The notes under the pieces were generated by a model. It was not told the origin of the DNA. It saw nothing but the letters and a program-made list of their open reading frames with translations, and did not search any database. The position numbers were made by a program, and so were the translations under genes. A stretch of DNA of 64,000 nucleotides. Origin: Aselliscus stoliczkanus. Lineage: Eukaryota; Chordata; Mammalia; Chiroptera; Hipposideridae. Shown one piece after another: positions 1 to 28,656 of this stretch (the stretch's first letter is position 1; each line of letters begins with the position of its first letter). The DNA is taken from contig CM066732.1 of the NCBI GenBank assembly GCA_033961575.1, positions 97,517,187 through 97,581,186 on the forward strand. Reading direction: 5' to 3'.

Positions 1-249
1 GGTTATTTTCTTTCGGATAATTTTTTTTCTGATAAGCACGTGCAGTTTGTTTTCACATATATGATCCCCCACCTGACAGATGAGTAAGAGGGCCGACAGG
101 CTCACGTTAAGGTAATAAGCAGTGGAATTAGAATTTAAATTGGGATCGGTCTGATGTCTGAACGACACCTTTTTTGTTATACTGCATAATGCCCTGTTTA
201 CATTGAATTATGTTTTTATATTTAGTCAGTAACAATTATACAGTATAAA

Positions 250-735
250 ATTCAGAAGATATCAAAGTTAAGTGTGCTGAAAAGTTTATGTCTTCCCTCC
301 TCAGTTCCTTTTGAATTATTCACATCTATTCTAAGTGTATGCACATTTATGGGTATATGCCTGCTTCTTTTTACACAAATGATAGGACACCATAAACACT
401 TTTCTGGACCTTCTTTTGGAAAAAAATTAACAATATAGCTTGCACATTGATTCTCAGCAGCACATATAAAGTTCACTTCTTTGTAATGGTTGCATGGTAT
501 TCAGTAGTGTGCATGTGACTGTGATTTATTTAACCAATACTCTATGTGGACATTTAAGCTGTTTCCAACTTGTGACTATTATAAACAGTGCTGTCGTAAA
601 TTGCCTAATATAATACAATCTTTGAGTATGTGTGTATATCAGTAAAAAGAATTCCAGGGAGTGGAATTGCTAGAACAAAGGATTTATACATTTTTAATAA
701 CCCTTTATTATAAAACTAATGAACGTCAACATGTT
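250..735 (-). repeat. L1 LINE 3'-end fragment (antisense)
   Basis: The text resembles the reverse complement of an L1 ORF2 end/3' UTR: a 'ggttgcatggtattc' motif, 'tttccaacttgtgactatta', and 'agggagtggaattgct'. It is an old, diverged copy with approximate edges. Confidence 0.6.
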
Positions 736-835
736 GACTGTGACCAGGTATGTATGCCCTATGCCCAATTTTTCTAGAGCAAGGTATACTTAATTTGAAA
801 TAAGTTTATTTAAAAATGGCATACTTTGGCCGGCC

Positions 836-935
836 GGGTGGCGCAGTGGTTAAGTACTGGCTTGGGAAGCCGGCGGCCCCGGTTCAGGTCCCACATATGA
901 GGGCCAGTGACACTGCCCTCAAAAAATAAAAAAAT
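836..935 (+). repeat. Short tRNA-derived SINE with target-site duplication
   Basis: Head ggccggccgggtggcgc, A box, B box (ggttcaggtccc) and the ending gacactgccctc are followed by an A-rich tail. The duplication aaaaatggcatact flanks it at 822-835 and 936-949. Confidence 0.88.
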
Positions 936-1450
936 AAAAATGGCATACTCATTGCCTTATTTGATTTTCATACTCAATAGTTTCATTCTCATTTTCAGTC
1001 TATATATCCTTATGTTTTGAAATGGAAAAATGCCTTTTGCTGCGCCTACAATGATAAACTCTTCCCCTCCATAACTCAGAGATCTGTGATGAGGAAGCAA
1101 GAGATGAATTGTATAGGAGCACTTTAAAAGCTTTGCGGAAGAAAGTCAATATTTTTTTTTTAAAGGGAGTAGTAATATTACCTTATTTTTCTTATCTGCC
1201 AACTCTTTTCTTTCAGATACACTTAGGACTTGCTCCAAAAATTTACGGCTAGTAAGATACCATGAGGAGGCAGTATAGAACTATTTTTCTGTACATGTTC
1301 AGGTCCGTGGTTTCACGCAGATGAAAATTTAGAATTTGGTTATATTTGAATTATATATATTTGAATCACAATGGCTTTCTTAGGATCTCAGCACATTAGT
1401 CTTACTGATGAATGGTTTTTATTTTAATTCCAGTTCCACATGGAGTGGTA

Positions 1451-1564
1451 TTTTTTTTTTTTTTTTTTTTAGAGGGCAGTGTCACTGGCCCTCACATGTG
1501 GGATCTGAACCAGGACCGCTGGCGCCCCAAGCCAGCTCCCAACCATCGCGCCACTCGGCCGGCC
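1451..1564 (-). repeat. Short tRNA-derived SINE, reverse orientation
   Basis: A long T run, then gagggcagtgtcactggccc and an inverted head ending cactcggccggcc. An imperfect duplication of tggagtgrta flanks it. Confidence 0.85.
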
Positions 1565-1865
1565 CTGGAGTGATATTTTTTATAAAATTATGTGTTTGGT
1601 TTTTTGAAGGAATGTCAAATTACCATAACAATTTCTCAAGACTCTCAATCACTGTACTTATCCATCCCAGACCATTAACAAACTCTTCATGGACTGGCAC
1701 CAATCTGTAGACCATATTTTATATAGAACTGGCTTAGAATTTAGCAGCAAAGTCAGGACAAGGAAGATAAGAGAAAGCCAGTGACTGCTTAGAAGGAAAG
1801 TAGTCAGCATTGAGCATTGTAGAGTCCATACTAATTATCTTTAGGTATATTGTGATCCTGTTAGG

Positions 1866-2061
1866 ATTGGCAAACTTTTTCTGTAAAGGGCCAGATAATA
1901 AATATTTTAGGCTTTGCAGGCCAGCTACTCAACTCTGCTCCTGTAGTACAAACACAACTATAGATAATATGTAAAAGAAAGAGTGTGGCTCTCCCAGTAG
2001 CACTGTTTACAAAAATTGGCAGTGTACCTGTTTGGCCCGTGGGCCATAGTTTGCCAACTCC
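1866..2061. mobile_element. hAT-Charlie-type MITE
   Basis: The ends are short inverted repeats (ttggcaaact... and ...agtttgccaa). The interior, with ctgtaaagggccagataata and a cccgtgggcc motif, is the familiar mammalian hAT non-autonomous family. The subfamily is not fixed. Confidence 0.7.
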
Positions 2062-2329
2062 TCTTCTAAGATAGGGTGACTATTTCACAGCAGTTATCAA
2101 GAATAAGTTTTTCCAGCTGCTTAATGTTTTGAGTTATCAGCTCAGTACCCGGAGTCCAGCTCACTTTTCTGTTATGAGAGGAACACAAGGCCTAACTCTT
2201 AATAGGACTTCAGAAAGTGTTTGATGATGCTGTACAGATGTCTGCTCTCTTCCACAGTAGAAGAGTTGATCACATCTAATCCATTTTTTTTTTTCTTTTA
2301 CATTCTGAAATTGGTCTGTCACCTCATAG

Positions 2330-5300
2330 GAAACCCAGAGGTTCTGTGAACAGGTCCGCGCTGCCATCAAGGCAGTTATTGCAGTATACTACTCGCTTCC
2401 CAAGGATCAGGGTAAGTCACTATGTACACCTAAGTGTTTAGTTTGTAGGGTAGATCTTTGCTAACATGATGGTTATGTTCAGAGACTTTTACCTTTTCCT
2501 CAGTTTGAGCATGTGAGGTAACTTCTCCCATAAAATGCAAAGATAATTTTATAATGTAAATAACTTCCATCAGTAAGCTTTAGATACAGATGCTGTGTTC
2601 CCATCTCCCCTGCCTTGCCTGACCCTAAGATGTTAATTCTGACTGGCTCTTCCCTCTCTAGCCAATTTTGGCCACCACAGATGCTGGCTGGATCTCCACC
2701 AATACCCAGGCTCAGGCCATCCCCAGTCTCTTCCACCCATATTACATCACACCCTGTTTCTCAGCTCCCTTAGTGGTTAAGTGGCCTCCAGCCCTGCCTG
2801 TAGAGCCATGCCTTGATTATAACCATGCCAAAATTATAAATGAATACGTCTTATGGATCTTCAGGGTTATTCACAAATGGTTTAAACTTTGTGTTTTATG
2901 CACAAGTGTCAAGGGACGATTGCCCTTAATGAATACATGCTCTCATGAAAAGATTTTGTTCCAGATCTCTTTTGGAGAACAGCACTCAGGAATGGTGGGA
3001 GGAGCAAGAAAATGACATGGGGAGATAAATCAGACCTGCATCTTGTGTTGGCACTCCAGTTAAAGCATGTGGGTACATAGTGCCTCAAGTTCTGTAGTTC
3101 TTAGATTCTCAGGGAAGCAGTTGGTGACTTCTGGAAAGAAGACCAGGTGCTTAGTCTTTGGGTTTGGCTACAGGAATCACCCTGAGAAAGCTGGTTCGGA
3201 ATGCCACTGTGGACATCGTTGATGGCATGGCTCAGCTTGTGGAAGTGCTTTGCATCACTCCAGCTCAGAGGTAGTGATGCCACAGTTGGGTTCTCAGTTA
3301 ATGGGGTTCCTTGATTCAGGGAGGGCAAAACTTCATTTCAACAGCAAAGTTACTAGTAACTGAGAATAATGACCATCAAGAGGGATCTTTTTAGGAGATA
3401 GGAACCTAGATTATTAATATATCCATATTGATTCCTTTCCTCAGGCCTGAGAACAATGACCTGATTTCCTATAACAGTGTCTGGGTTGCGTGCAGGCAGG
3501 TGCCTCGGATACCAAGAGGTGGGTAAGAGTGGGAAGTAGGCCACTGATTCTGCTAGCCAAAGTGGACAGACCCCTCATACTAGATTCTTATACATCGTTT
3601 TGTACTATGCATATACATATTTAACTTATAAGAAGATTTTAGTGGGATATATATGGTTTATTACCAACATCAAAAGATTACTATTAATACTTTCTGCCAG
3701 TCTTTTTAGTTCTCATACTTCTAAATTCTAACTCCCCTCTGTCTTTTGTTGAACAAATGTGGTTTGTTCTCCTGGTCCTGCCCCAAAAGCAGCATTATGG
3801 GATGTGTCTGAAGTATCTATGAGGTAGAGCCAGCTGGGCCAAAAGCAGTAGTCGTCCAAGAGGACCATGATGAGAAACGCCATGTGACCGACCGTTTTAC
3901 TTCTTCTTGTGAATGATGAAAAGCTTTTTAGCCCCCTGTCTGGGTACCCAGAAAAATATATGTCTGAATTTTACTTAAACCGCCACTTTTACTGACTGTC
4001 CCTGGCACTCCTTTCAAATGGGAACACTATTGATTGCCCTTTGCAAACTTAAGAGAATTGTTGAGTATTTCCTCTAATTGTAGTGCTTCTGATTTTTCAT
4101 TCACAGATAACAAAGCTGCAGCCCTTTTAATGCTGACAAAGAGCATGGATTTAGTGAAGGATGCACATGAGGAAATGGAGCAGGTGAGGGGACCTCGGTC
4201 TCTGTTGGACTTTGGAAGACAGCTCTGTGACCAGTAGATGAGAATCGGTTATAAGGAGAGGAGATATCCTGAGCATTGACCAGACAGCTTCTATCCTCAC
4301 TCCTGTCTCCTGCCTCCTCCATGCCAGTGTGTGATTTAGTATCATTCCTCTCTGTTCCATAGCTGGACTAGGAGAGCGAGAGGGTTGATGAAGTGATCCA
4401 ACTCTGTAGCCATTAGTGAAATAGCTGGTTGAGGTTTGGGGACAACTCAGACATGATGCTGAAAGTACAATAGCCACTTTTGATTTTTTGGCATTCACAT
4501 AAATTATCATATGTCTTAGGCTGTGGAAGAATGTGACCCTTACCATGGGCTCTTGAATGACATTGAGGACAACTCTGACAATCACGGTGATGTGCTGGGG
4601 TGTCCAAATAATCAGGACTTTTACTGGTCAGAGGAAGATCAAGAACTCATAATCCCATGCCTGGCGCTAGTAAGAACATCTAAAGCCTGCCTGAAGGAAA
4701 TCCAGGTCTCAGTGGCACAGAATGGGAAGAAGGATCAGGTGGCCCAGCTGGATGACATTGTGGATATTTCTGATGAGATCAGCCCTAGGTAAGTATGAAC
4801 CCCACTTGAAACACCTGGGCAGCTGCATTTGGATCTCAGCTTGTGCTGTCAACCCAAGTTTTTTCCCCCAGTTTTTTATTTTGAAAATTTTCAAACCTAC
4901 AGGAAAGGTGAAAAAGTATTACCACAAACACCCACATGTCCTTCATCTAGACTCACTTATTGTTTACTTTATTTTCTATATTGTTTTATTTCTCTATAGA
5001 TAATTGTGCCATTTTTTTCCCTGAACCATTTGAGATTAAGTTGCAGACATAATGATATTTTATCCCTAAATACTTCTTATTATTACATCCAAGAAATTTG
5101 ACATTGAATATAATATTAGCTAATATTCACATTTCCCCAGTTGTCTCTAAAATCTCATAGCTTTTTTTTTTTTAATTCAGGGCTCTGTCAAGGTGTCATT
5201 GTGTTTCGTTGTCATTTCTTTAGCTTCTTGCAACTAGAACAGTACTTGTCCTTTTTAGTCTTTTTTGACATTGACCCTTTTAAAGAAACCAGGTTCGTTG

Positions 5301-7395
5301 TCTTATAGAATATCCAACAATCTGGATTCATACAATTGTTTTCTCATGATTATAGATTATATTCAGGTTAAACCTTTTTTGGCAAGAATATCACAGTTAA
5401 GTGTTTTGTGCTTCTCATTGTGTCATTTTGGGGAGGCGCACGATGTTAGTCTGTCCCATTATGGGTGGTACTAAATTTGATCGTGTGGATACAGAGGTGC
5501 TCACTTTAGTGGCATTCTGTGGATGAACCCCACCTGTATTAGTTATTAAACTGATGGTTTCAGACCCTCATATTTTTAACTGAATTAATCATGTCCCATG
5601 CTACAGTCCATGTGATTCCCCCCCCCCCGCCAGCTTTCTAGTGAAAATGGGTTAGGTGTATGTTGAGTAAATACTGTTAAATTGATTTTTTATTGGTTTC
5701 CCAATTTAAGGAACTTTCTGGGACAGTCATTTTCTTACTAGTTGCATCCTTAGCTGTGTACTGGAAATCACTTAGCTGAGCTTTGTTTCTTTTTTTCTTA
5801 ATGGTTATTTTTGCTTTCTGTCTGAAGTGTGGATGACTTGGTTCTGAGTATATATCCACCTATGTGCCACCTGACTGTGCGAATCAATGTAAGTACCTAC
5901 TTTGGTAGACCTAATGGGTAGAATTTCACTAATTCTATACTAAATACTAAAGTGTTTGCTTTAAGCTATATTTAAACTATCGGGAATATATTTATTTGTT
6001 ACACTTGGATGTGAGTACGACAGTAATGTCACAGTTCTTACATGTGCTTTTGTTTGATGAATATTTGCTGACGTTGAATTATTACAGTGATGAGCTCTGA
6101 TAGTACTCTTCCATACCACTTGGGTAATCATTTAGAAAAACCCAAAAACCTTAGAAAATGCTGCTCTGAAAAGTCTTAATTACTACAGTGCTTTCAGCTC
6201 CTCTCAACCTGAAGTCACACACATTTCTAATTCCTACTGTAGGTAAAAATAAATGTTCTAGAAACATACACTATTCTAATATAAATACATTGTGTGATTT
6301 AACCATGGAGGGTCAAGCTCTTTATAAAAATCTAATTTTATTGTATTTTTTCAAGTCCTGGGTCCTGTGCTAGAGAGAGTTCTAATCTCTTATTTTTATA
6401 AACTCAAATTCTTATCTCTAATGTTATTGAAAAGGGAAGTAAAGCTGCCAAATGACTTGTATTCTACAATCAGATTTTTTCAATCCTAATAATATTTGAT
6501 AAATTAGATAGTGGAAATTAGATTCATTAAATGTATCTTTACAATGTGCAAACACCTTGAAGTAGAATAGAATCCTTTTGGGCATTAACTTTTTTTATTT
6601 GTATTCACTTTTGAAAAGTTGACTTCCTAAGAAATATCATTGGCAATATGCCTTGTTAATTACCCCAAATAAAAATTTTAGATATGTACTATATATTGGT
6701 GGCATACATACATCTTCAGGTTATATTGTCATTAGTGTTCTTAAAATTCTGTACATAGAAGAGAAACATTAGTTGTTTCTTCTATACATTCTGAGCTATC
6801 AGCGATTGAGACAAATTCAGGTTATATTCCTCCTTTTGCTGTTTTTTCTTAATTTAAAAATATTTTTTAAAACTTATAAAAGTGTTACAGCAACAGTATT
6901 AGTAAAATTTTGCTAAATAGAAAAGAACCCATAATCAGGGTGAGCTCTTACCATAAAAATAAAACTTCTCTGTTTCTTTTCTAGTCTGCAAAACTTGTGT
7001 CTGTTTTAAAGAAGGCGCTTGAAATTACAAAGTGAGTATGAGGGCTTCTCCCCACATAGCTTTTTAAGAATAGACCTATCCAGCCATTCTCAACTCCCAA
7101 CCCCCCATTTCAAGGAGTGGATGAGGTGCTTTCTTTCAACTTCAGCTTTGGAGCAGCTGATTTTCTGCAAAACAACTTGCTTTTTCTTATTATAGTTTCC
7201 TCTGTGCTCCCTATTGAGGATAGGTTTTCCCTTGACAGTCTAATAAATTTGACTTGCCTTTTTTCCCATTCCTTTTGCAGAGCGAGTCATGTGATCCCAC
7301 AGCCAGAAGATAGTTTGATCCCTTTACTCATCAATGCCACCGATCATTGCATGAACAGAATCAAGGAACTCACTCAGAATCAACTTGAGTTATGA
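2330..7395 (+). CDS. CCNDBP1: Cyclin D1-binding protein 1 (GCIP), 3' exons; 5' exons lie left of the window
   Basis: CCNDBP1 (GCIP/DIP1) is a helix-loop-helix-like protein that binds cyclin D1 and negatively regulates cell-cycle entry (family knowledge). Eight exons are read: 2330-2411, 3174-3270, 3445-3518, 4107-4183, 4520-4788, 5828-5888, 6985-7031 and 7281-7395. All have AG acceptors and GT donors, and their phases join without a stop for 273 codons, ending at TGA 7393-7395. Recognisable stretches are FCEQVRAAIKAVIAVYY, DAHEEMEQAVEECDP, the acidic segment YWSEEDQELIIPCLALVR, QVAQLDDIVDISDEISP and the C-terminus CMNRIKELTQNQLEL. These match remembered human CCNDBP1 closely. The human protein is about 360 residues, so roughly the first 85 are missing here because their exons are upstream. 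No frameshift or stop is seen, so the gene looks intact. It converges on EPB42. Confidence 0.95.
4870..5600 (-). repeat. Ancient L1-type LINE fragment in a CCNDBP1 intron
   Basis: Phrases such as 'cacccacatgtccttcatctag', 'gaaccatttgagattaag' and 'catgattatagattatattc' match an old, widely spread LINE 3' segment remembered in antisense orientation. It is diverged, and its edges and subfamily are uncertain. Confidence 0.5.
5889..6984 (+). other. CCNDBP1 intron, no recognisable feature
   Basis: AT-rich intron between two coding exons. I see no gene, clear repeat or RNA gene. Confidence 0.5.
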
Positions 7396-7735
7396 GTTTT
7401 CAGGCTCATTTGTCTTCTCTCCCTTTCTTACTATTACAGTCAGGCTCTGATATCTGCTTTTAAAATGGGGCTAGAATGCTTTTTGGATTGAAAAGGTGTT
7501 TCCTGTTGATACTTATCAAGAGCCACTATTACTAAAGATTGTTGACTAAGCCAGACTGGCAATTATTTATAAACCATATGAGTATGATATATTTTTCTGT
7601 GCTAGATACAAAAGATGATAGCATGAATTTGTGTTCCTGAATCACCTCTCAGAGATTCCTGGGGAAGCTGCCTTATTCCCTAATTTCAATAAAGTGTGTT
7701 GTTTCTTTGTTAAAGATGTTGATAGTCTCAATAAA
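7396..7735 (+). other. CCNDBP1: CCNDBP1 3' UTR with poly(A) signals
   Basis: The sequence follows the CCNDBP1 stop codon. Canonical AATAAA signals occur at 7688-7693 and 7730-7735, so the transcript probably ends near 7710 or 7755. I see no other gene in this interval. Confidence 0.7.
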
Positions 7736-7919
7736 GCTAATCTGTCAGTGGTTAAATGAGCAAAGTTTCTATCAGAAAGACTAAAACAATGCTTTCATTT
7801 GGGTTTATAGATCTAAACATCTGATTTTAATCATAAGTATATTTAGAACAAAACAGTTGACTTTATTTAGAGAAGATGACTCTAAAGTCCCTTTTAGTAC
7901 TTGAAATATTATATAATTA

Positions 7920-8381
7920 GTCTTTTTTTTTTTTTTTTAAAGATTTTATTGGGGAACTGGTGGAGGGGAACAGCGTTGGGGAATCAGGGAAGGGGAACAG
8001 ACAAGTTGCTGTCTTTTTGTTCTTCAGTCTAGTTGCGGAGGATGTTACTTCACTGGTCCATGTTGGTATCGTCATTGCGCTCTTCCCTGATGAGGCAGAT
8101 CGGTCACCGGCCTCTAGATGGTCACTCACCGCGGCTATTAGCAGCTCGTGCTGGCTGCCAGCCACTCACGCTGGCTGCTGGCCACTCACTGTAGCCCATG
8201 GCAGCCCACTGCAGCAGGGGCTGCAGCCTCCACCGTCACCGGGGCTCGCACAGCCCAGCTCCAGGTGGAACTGTTGTTAGCTGTAGAGGGCAGTGTCACT
8301 GGCCCTCATATGTGGGATCCGAACTGGGGCGGCTGGCATCCCAAAACCAGCTCTTAACCAATGCGTCACTCGGCCGGCCCC
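7920..8381 (-). repeat. Long composite SINE (about 460 bp), reverse orientation
   Basis: Reads, in reverse, a poly(A) tail, the tail module ending AATAAAATCTTTAAA, a GC-rich body with repeated GCCAGCCACTCAC-type units, and a SINE head ending cactcggccggcccc. The duplication tatataatta is present at 7910-7919 and 8382-8391. It is one of five such copies here. Confidence 0.88.
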
Positions 8382-8603
8382 TATATAATTATTCTTATCA
8401 TTAAGTCCTTCTAAATATTATTCCAGGTCACTCCATGCTTCTAAAATTATTTTGTGGTATTGAGCTCATCTGTTAGGTTTGTTAACCTCATTGAACCAGA
8501 TTTGTTTTTCTTATACATACACGTATATTGTTTTCTCTGTTAACATGTTACATGTCCCCAAATATAAATACAACATTTTTATACATCAAAAAATTTTAAA
8601 TGT

Positions 8604-8703
8604 GGGCCGGCCAAGTGGTGCGGTGGTTAAGAGCTGGCTTGGGAGGCCAGTGGCCCTGGTTCGGATCCCACATAGGAGGGCCAGTGACACTGCCCTCTAA
8701 AGA
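8604..8703 (+). repeat. Short tRNA-derived SINE
   Basis: Head gggccggccaagtggtgc through gacactgccctc, A-rich end. Duplication aaaaattttaaatgt occurs just before 8604 and after the tail. Confidence 0.88.
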
Positions 8704-8742
8704 AAAAAAATTTTAAATGTATAAGAGAGTTTGTATAATTTT

Positions 8743-8859
8743 TTGTTTTGTTTAGTTTTTTTTGAGGGCGGTGTCACTGGCCCTCACATGTGGGACCCGA
8801 ACCGGGGCCACTGGCCTCCCAAGCCCAGCACCCAACCACTGCGCCACTCAGTCGGCCCT
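8743..8859 (-). repeat. Short tRNA-derived SINE, reverse orientation
   Basis: Reverse-oriented copy with gagggcggtgtcactggccc and head end cagtcggccc. Flanked by gagtttrtataatttt near 8726 and at 8860-8875. Only 40 bp from the + copy at 8604, so the two form an inverted pair. Confidence 0.87.
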
Positions 8860-8875
8860 GAGTTTATATAATTTT

Positions 8876-9532
8876 AAGGGCCTCTTCAGTTAATCCATTT
8901 GCAAAACCGTCACCACCTAATTATATTTTTGCATCAGCCTGGAAGATCGTGTATTGGAAACAAGGTAAACCTGTAGTGATGTATATTCTGGTGACCTGAC
9001 CTGGGCCTTATGTATGTACTGCAGGTCTTCACAAACTCTAATGTCAGTCCTTCTTTGTATAGGTATAATTGATCACATCTGCCTTTCTGATGTCCCCATG
9101 GTCTCTGTAGGTGTACTCAGCAACAGCAGCCATTCTTTTGAGCAACTAGTGTATACTTGGGGTTGAAATTCCTAAGTGAAGAGTTCTAATTTACCTTTAT
9201 AAAGTGTCATTCTGAATTTTTTTAACAATTATCATAAAGAAAAGGAACTAAAATCAAACTGAGAGACTGCCAAAGCAACAAAATAATGTAAACAACAAAA
9301 AACAATCATAACTTTGTGCAAAGGCAGTCCAGTTCTTTTATTTTTTCTTATAGGACATATTTTCTGTATATTTAATAATTTTCATATTTCTCTACTAAAC
9401 CAAATTCATGTCATTAACATCAGACATTCATTATGGGATACTTAATGAATACAAAACTCTCATAAAAGCTTATCTATAGCTGAATCTAGAAGATAATTCT
9501 ATTCTCACATCCTATATTGGATATTTTATAAC
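8876..9532. other. Convergent CCNDBP1/EPB42 spacer, nothing recognised
   Basis: AT-rich sequence between the 3' ends of CCNDBP1 and EPB42. No open frame, RNA gene or clear repeat that I can name. Confidence 0.5.
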
Positions 9533-9538
9533 TTTATT
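9533..9538 (-). other. EPB42: Candidate EPB42 poly(A) signal
   Basis: AATAAA on the minus strand (TTTATT on plus), about 505 bases past the EPB42 stop codon. It is the best signal I find for ending this transcript; the exact cleavage site is inferred. Confidence 0.5.
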
Positions 9539-10043
9539 CAGTCATCTTTGGATCTTTAAGAATAATGGTCAAGGATAGCACCAATCAGTGTAATCTTAGG
9601 ATTATCTAAATATTCCACTTTTAGCAAATATTGTTCTACTTCATCAGAAATATAAGAATTATTTAAATGTTAGGTTCTTTTCCTTACCTATGAGTTAACG
9701 AATGTGTTAGTAAGCAGTAAAATGGTTATGAAAAATCCTGAACCAGAAAAATACGAATGTACTTATATGAGTATCTTTTTCAAAGGCTTCCTTGTATCAC
9801 TCAAGCCCAGTAGCTTTTATTCTAAGACAACTAGTCTTCACAGCTCCTTACGCTGGGGTGACAAAAATGAATGTCTTTACTAGTGATTTCTGGGAATCTA
9901 GTTTTGTTCTGAGTTACCCTTCTGCTCAGCCTGAATGGAGATTCATTTGTCTTATAAGCAAAGTTTCCCTTTCCAGCACATTTGGTTTTAGATTATAGAT
10001 TCAAGGGGGTGTTTGGGATGAGTGATACACTAGAGCTGCTAGT

Positions 10044-26960
<16,917 letters not shown>

Positions 26961-27160
26961 GGCTGCAAGCTGCTCTTATCCACTTGGCCACAGGAAATGC
27001 CTGTCTTGAACTGTTGCTCTGGGCTTCCTCTTTGAATCTGTCTTCCAGATAGAAAATGATGGAGGTACTTTTTTTGGCTTAAGAATCTGCAAATAGTGGA
27101 GTTTCCTTCCGCTTCTTCGGTGAGCTCCCTGACGAGTTTTTTCTTTCCCACTCCCTCCCC
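26961..27160 (-). promoter_or_regulatory. EPB42: EPB42 5' UTR/promoter region with a GATA motif
   Basis: Immediately upstream of the ATG the minus strand carries GATAAG (CTTATC at 26975-26980 on plus), a WGATAR site, and a second AGATAG lies at about 27046-27051 on plus. GATA-1 sites are expected for an erythroid gene (general knowledge). I see no TATA box, and the transcription start is not placed, so these may lie in the 5' UTR. Confidence 0.35.
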
Positions 27161-27950
27161 TTTGGTATCTCTTGAACCAGCTGCTGGGAGTTATCCTTTT
27201 TCATGTATCTCTTGTGCCAGGAGGCCCAGGCAGGGATATGTTTGGCAGGCTGGAGTCGGGGTGGAGTAGGAAAGATCTTCTAGCTGGAGAGCCCCAGGAG
27301 AAACCCCTAAGCTTGTTGCTTTGGTGCCCTCAAGAGACTCAGAGATATATGTGAACAACGCTGGAAGACAAGACTCCCAAACAGGAGGCCCACTCCAACC
27401 CCAAATCTCAGGCCATAAACATTTCATGGGCTGCAAGTTGCTAGATGTTCGTGGTTTCTTTGATAATATAAAGAGAACATGTAGGTCTGGGTTTCGTCTG
27501 TGTGAAAGAGATAAGGAAGTAGAGTTTGTTGGTGAGAAAAAAATGTTCTAAAAGCAGAAGCCAGAGCCCCATCTCTTCCAAGCCTGCAAGGTCTGGAACA
27601 CTCTGTGAGAGAATATTTCAAACTATCTTGGGACTCAGAGCCCAAGTCTTTTCTATTTCTACTTGTCACTGAGGAGACAAGATACAGAAGAGGATCACTT
27701 ATTTGGCCGCCTTTGGCCTTCGGGAGCCCAGCTGTTGCTTGGGGTCTGAGGCAGTGTCAATAGAAGCACCCTGGGGACAGCTGTACTGACCTGCATATAT
27801 GTGGGATATCTCTAGAAGAATATAAAAAAAATGACAAAAAACATTGGTTGCCTGTGAGGAAGAAGCTGGGGAATGGAGTAAGAAGGTGATTTTTCTGGTG
27901 TTTACCCATTTATACTTTTAAAACTGAATCATTGTCCATTTGAAGAATCT
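27161..27950. other. Sequence upstream of EPB42, nothing recognised
   Basis: Intergenic. No open frame with gene-like features and no clear repeat that I can name. It may include distal EPB42 promoter sequence. Confidence 0.45.
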
Positions 27951-28015
27951 TTTTTCTTTTTTCTTTGAGGGCAGTGTCACTGGCCCTCATATGTGGGACC
28001 GAACCGGGGCTGCTG
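27951..28015 (-). repeat. 5'-truncated short SINE with target-site duplication
   Basis: Only the 3' half of the SINE is present (gagggcagtgtcactggccc to gaaccggggctgc). The duplication tgaagaatct is exact at 27941-27950 and 28016-28025, so the truncation happened at insertion. Confidence 0.8.
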
Positions 28016-28233
28016 TGAAGAATCTTATTAAGTAAAAAAAATGAAGCTGCTGCCTTCTCACTCCCCCCCAGAAAAAGATTATAGGAAATGAGGAAGCAAA
28101 ATTTTTTTAAATTGTAGATTATATGATTTTTTACCTGGAAACATGAATCTACTAAAAAATGATTATAAAAAGGTAAGACAATTTAGTAAGCTGATCTTAA
28201 GTTTAACGCAGTCCCAATAAAAATGCCAAGTTT

Positions 28234-28345
28234 GGGGCCGGCTGAGTGGCGAGGTGGTTAAGAGCTGGCTTGGGACGCCAGCGGCCCCAGTTCAGGTCCC
28301 ACATATGAGGTCCAGTGACACTGCCCTCAAAAAAAAAAAAAAAAA
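28234..28345 (+). repeat. Short tRNA-derived SINE
   Basis: Head ggggccggctgagtggcg through gacactgccctc plus a 17-base A run. Imperfect duplication aaatgccaagt / aaagtcaagt. Confidence 0.83.
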
Positions 28346-28451
28346 GTCAAGTCTGTTCTCTGACATTAGAAAAGTTGATTCTAAGGTTCAAAAGGAAATT
28401 TCTACAAGGGGAATGTATGACCAGGCTTCCTAGATATTAAAACATAATATG

Positions 28452-28656
28452 GGGCAGCTGGTTAGCTCAGGTAGTTAGAGCATGGGCTCATAATACCAAG
28501 GTTTGATCCCCACATGGGCCAGTGAGCTGCGCCTTCCACAACTAGATTGAAAACAACGACTTGGCTTGAAGCTGATGGGTCCTGGAAAAACAAACTGTTT
28601 CTCAATAAAGTTTAAAAAATAACTAAAAAAAACACACAAAAACAAACAAAAAAACC
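28452..28656 (+). repeat. Second-type tRNA-derived SINE (VES-like)
   Basis: Head gggcagctggttagctcagg, B box ggtttgatcccc, then 'gaaaacaacgacttggcttg', 'tgatgggtcctggaaaaac' and the tail ctcaataaagtttaaaa. Duplication cataatatg at 28443-28451 and 28657-28665. It differs from the short family in the head but has the VES/Rhin-style body. Confidence 0.8.

Larger units (their letters stand above)
1..2329 (+). other. CCNDBP1 intron: unique sequence plus repeats
   Basis: This stretch lies upstream of the first visible CCNDBP1 exon and should be intronic. I find no convincing exon. It holds an antisense L1 3'-end relic, two short SINEs and a hAT-type MITE, described separately. The remainder is AT-rich sequence in which I see nothing. 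Confidence 0.6.

Noticed and set aside
28452..28530. tRNA gene-like sequence with A and B boxes
   Set aside because: Part of a SINE with a tail and target-site duplication; no clean cloverleaf or anticodon stem seen.
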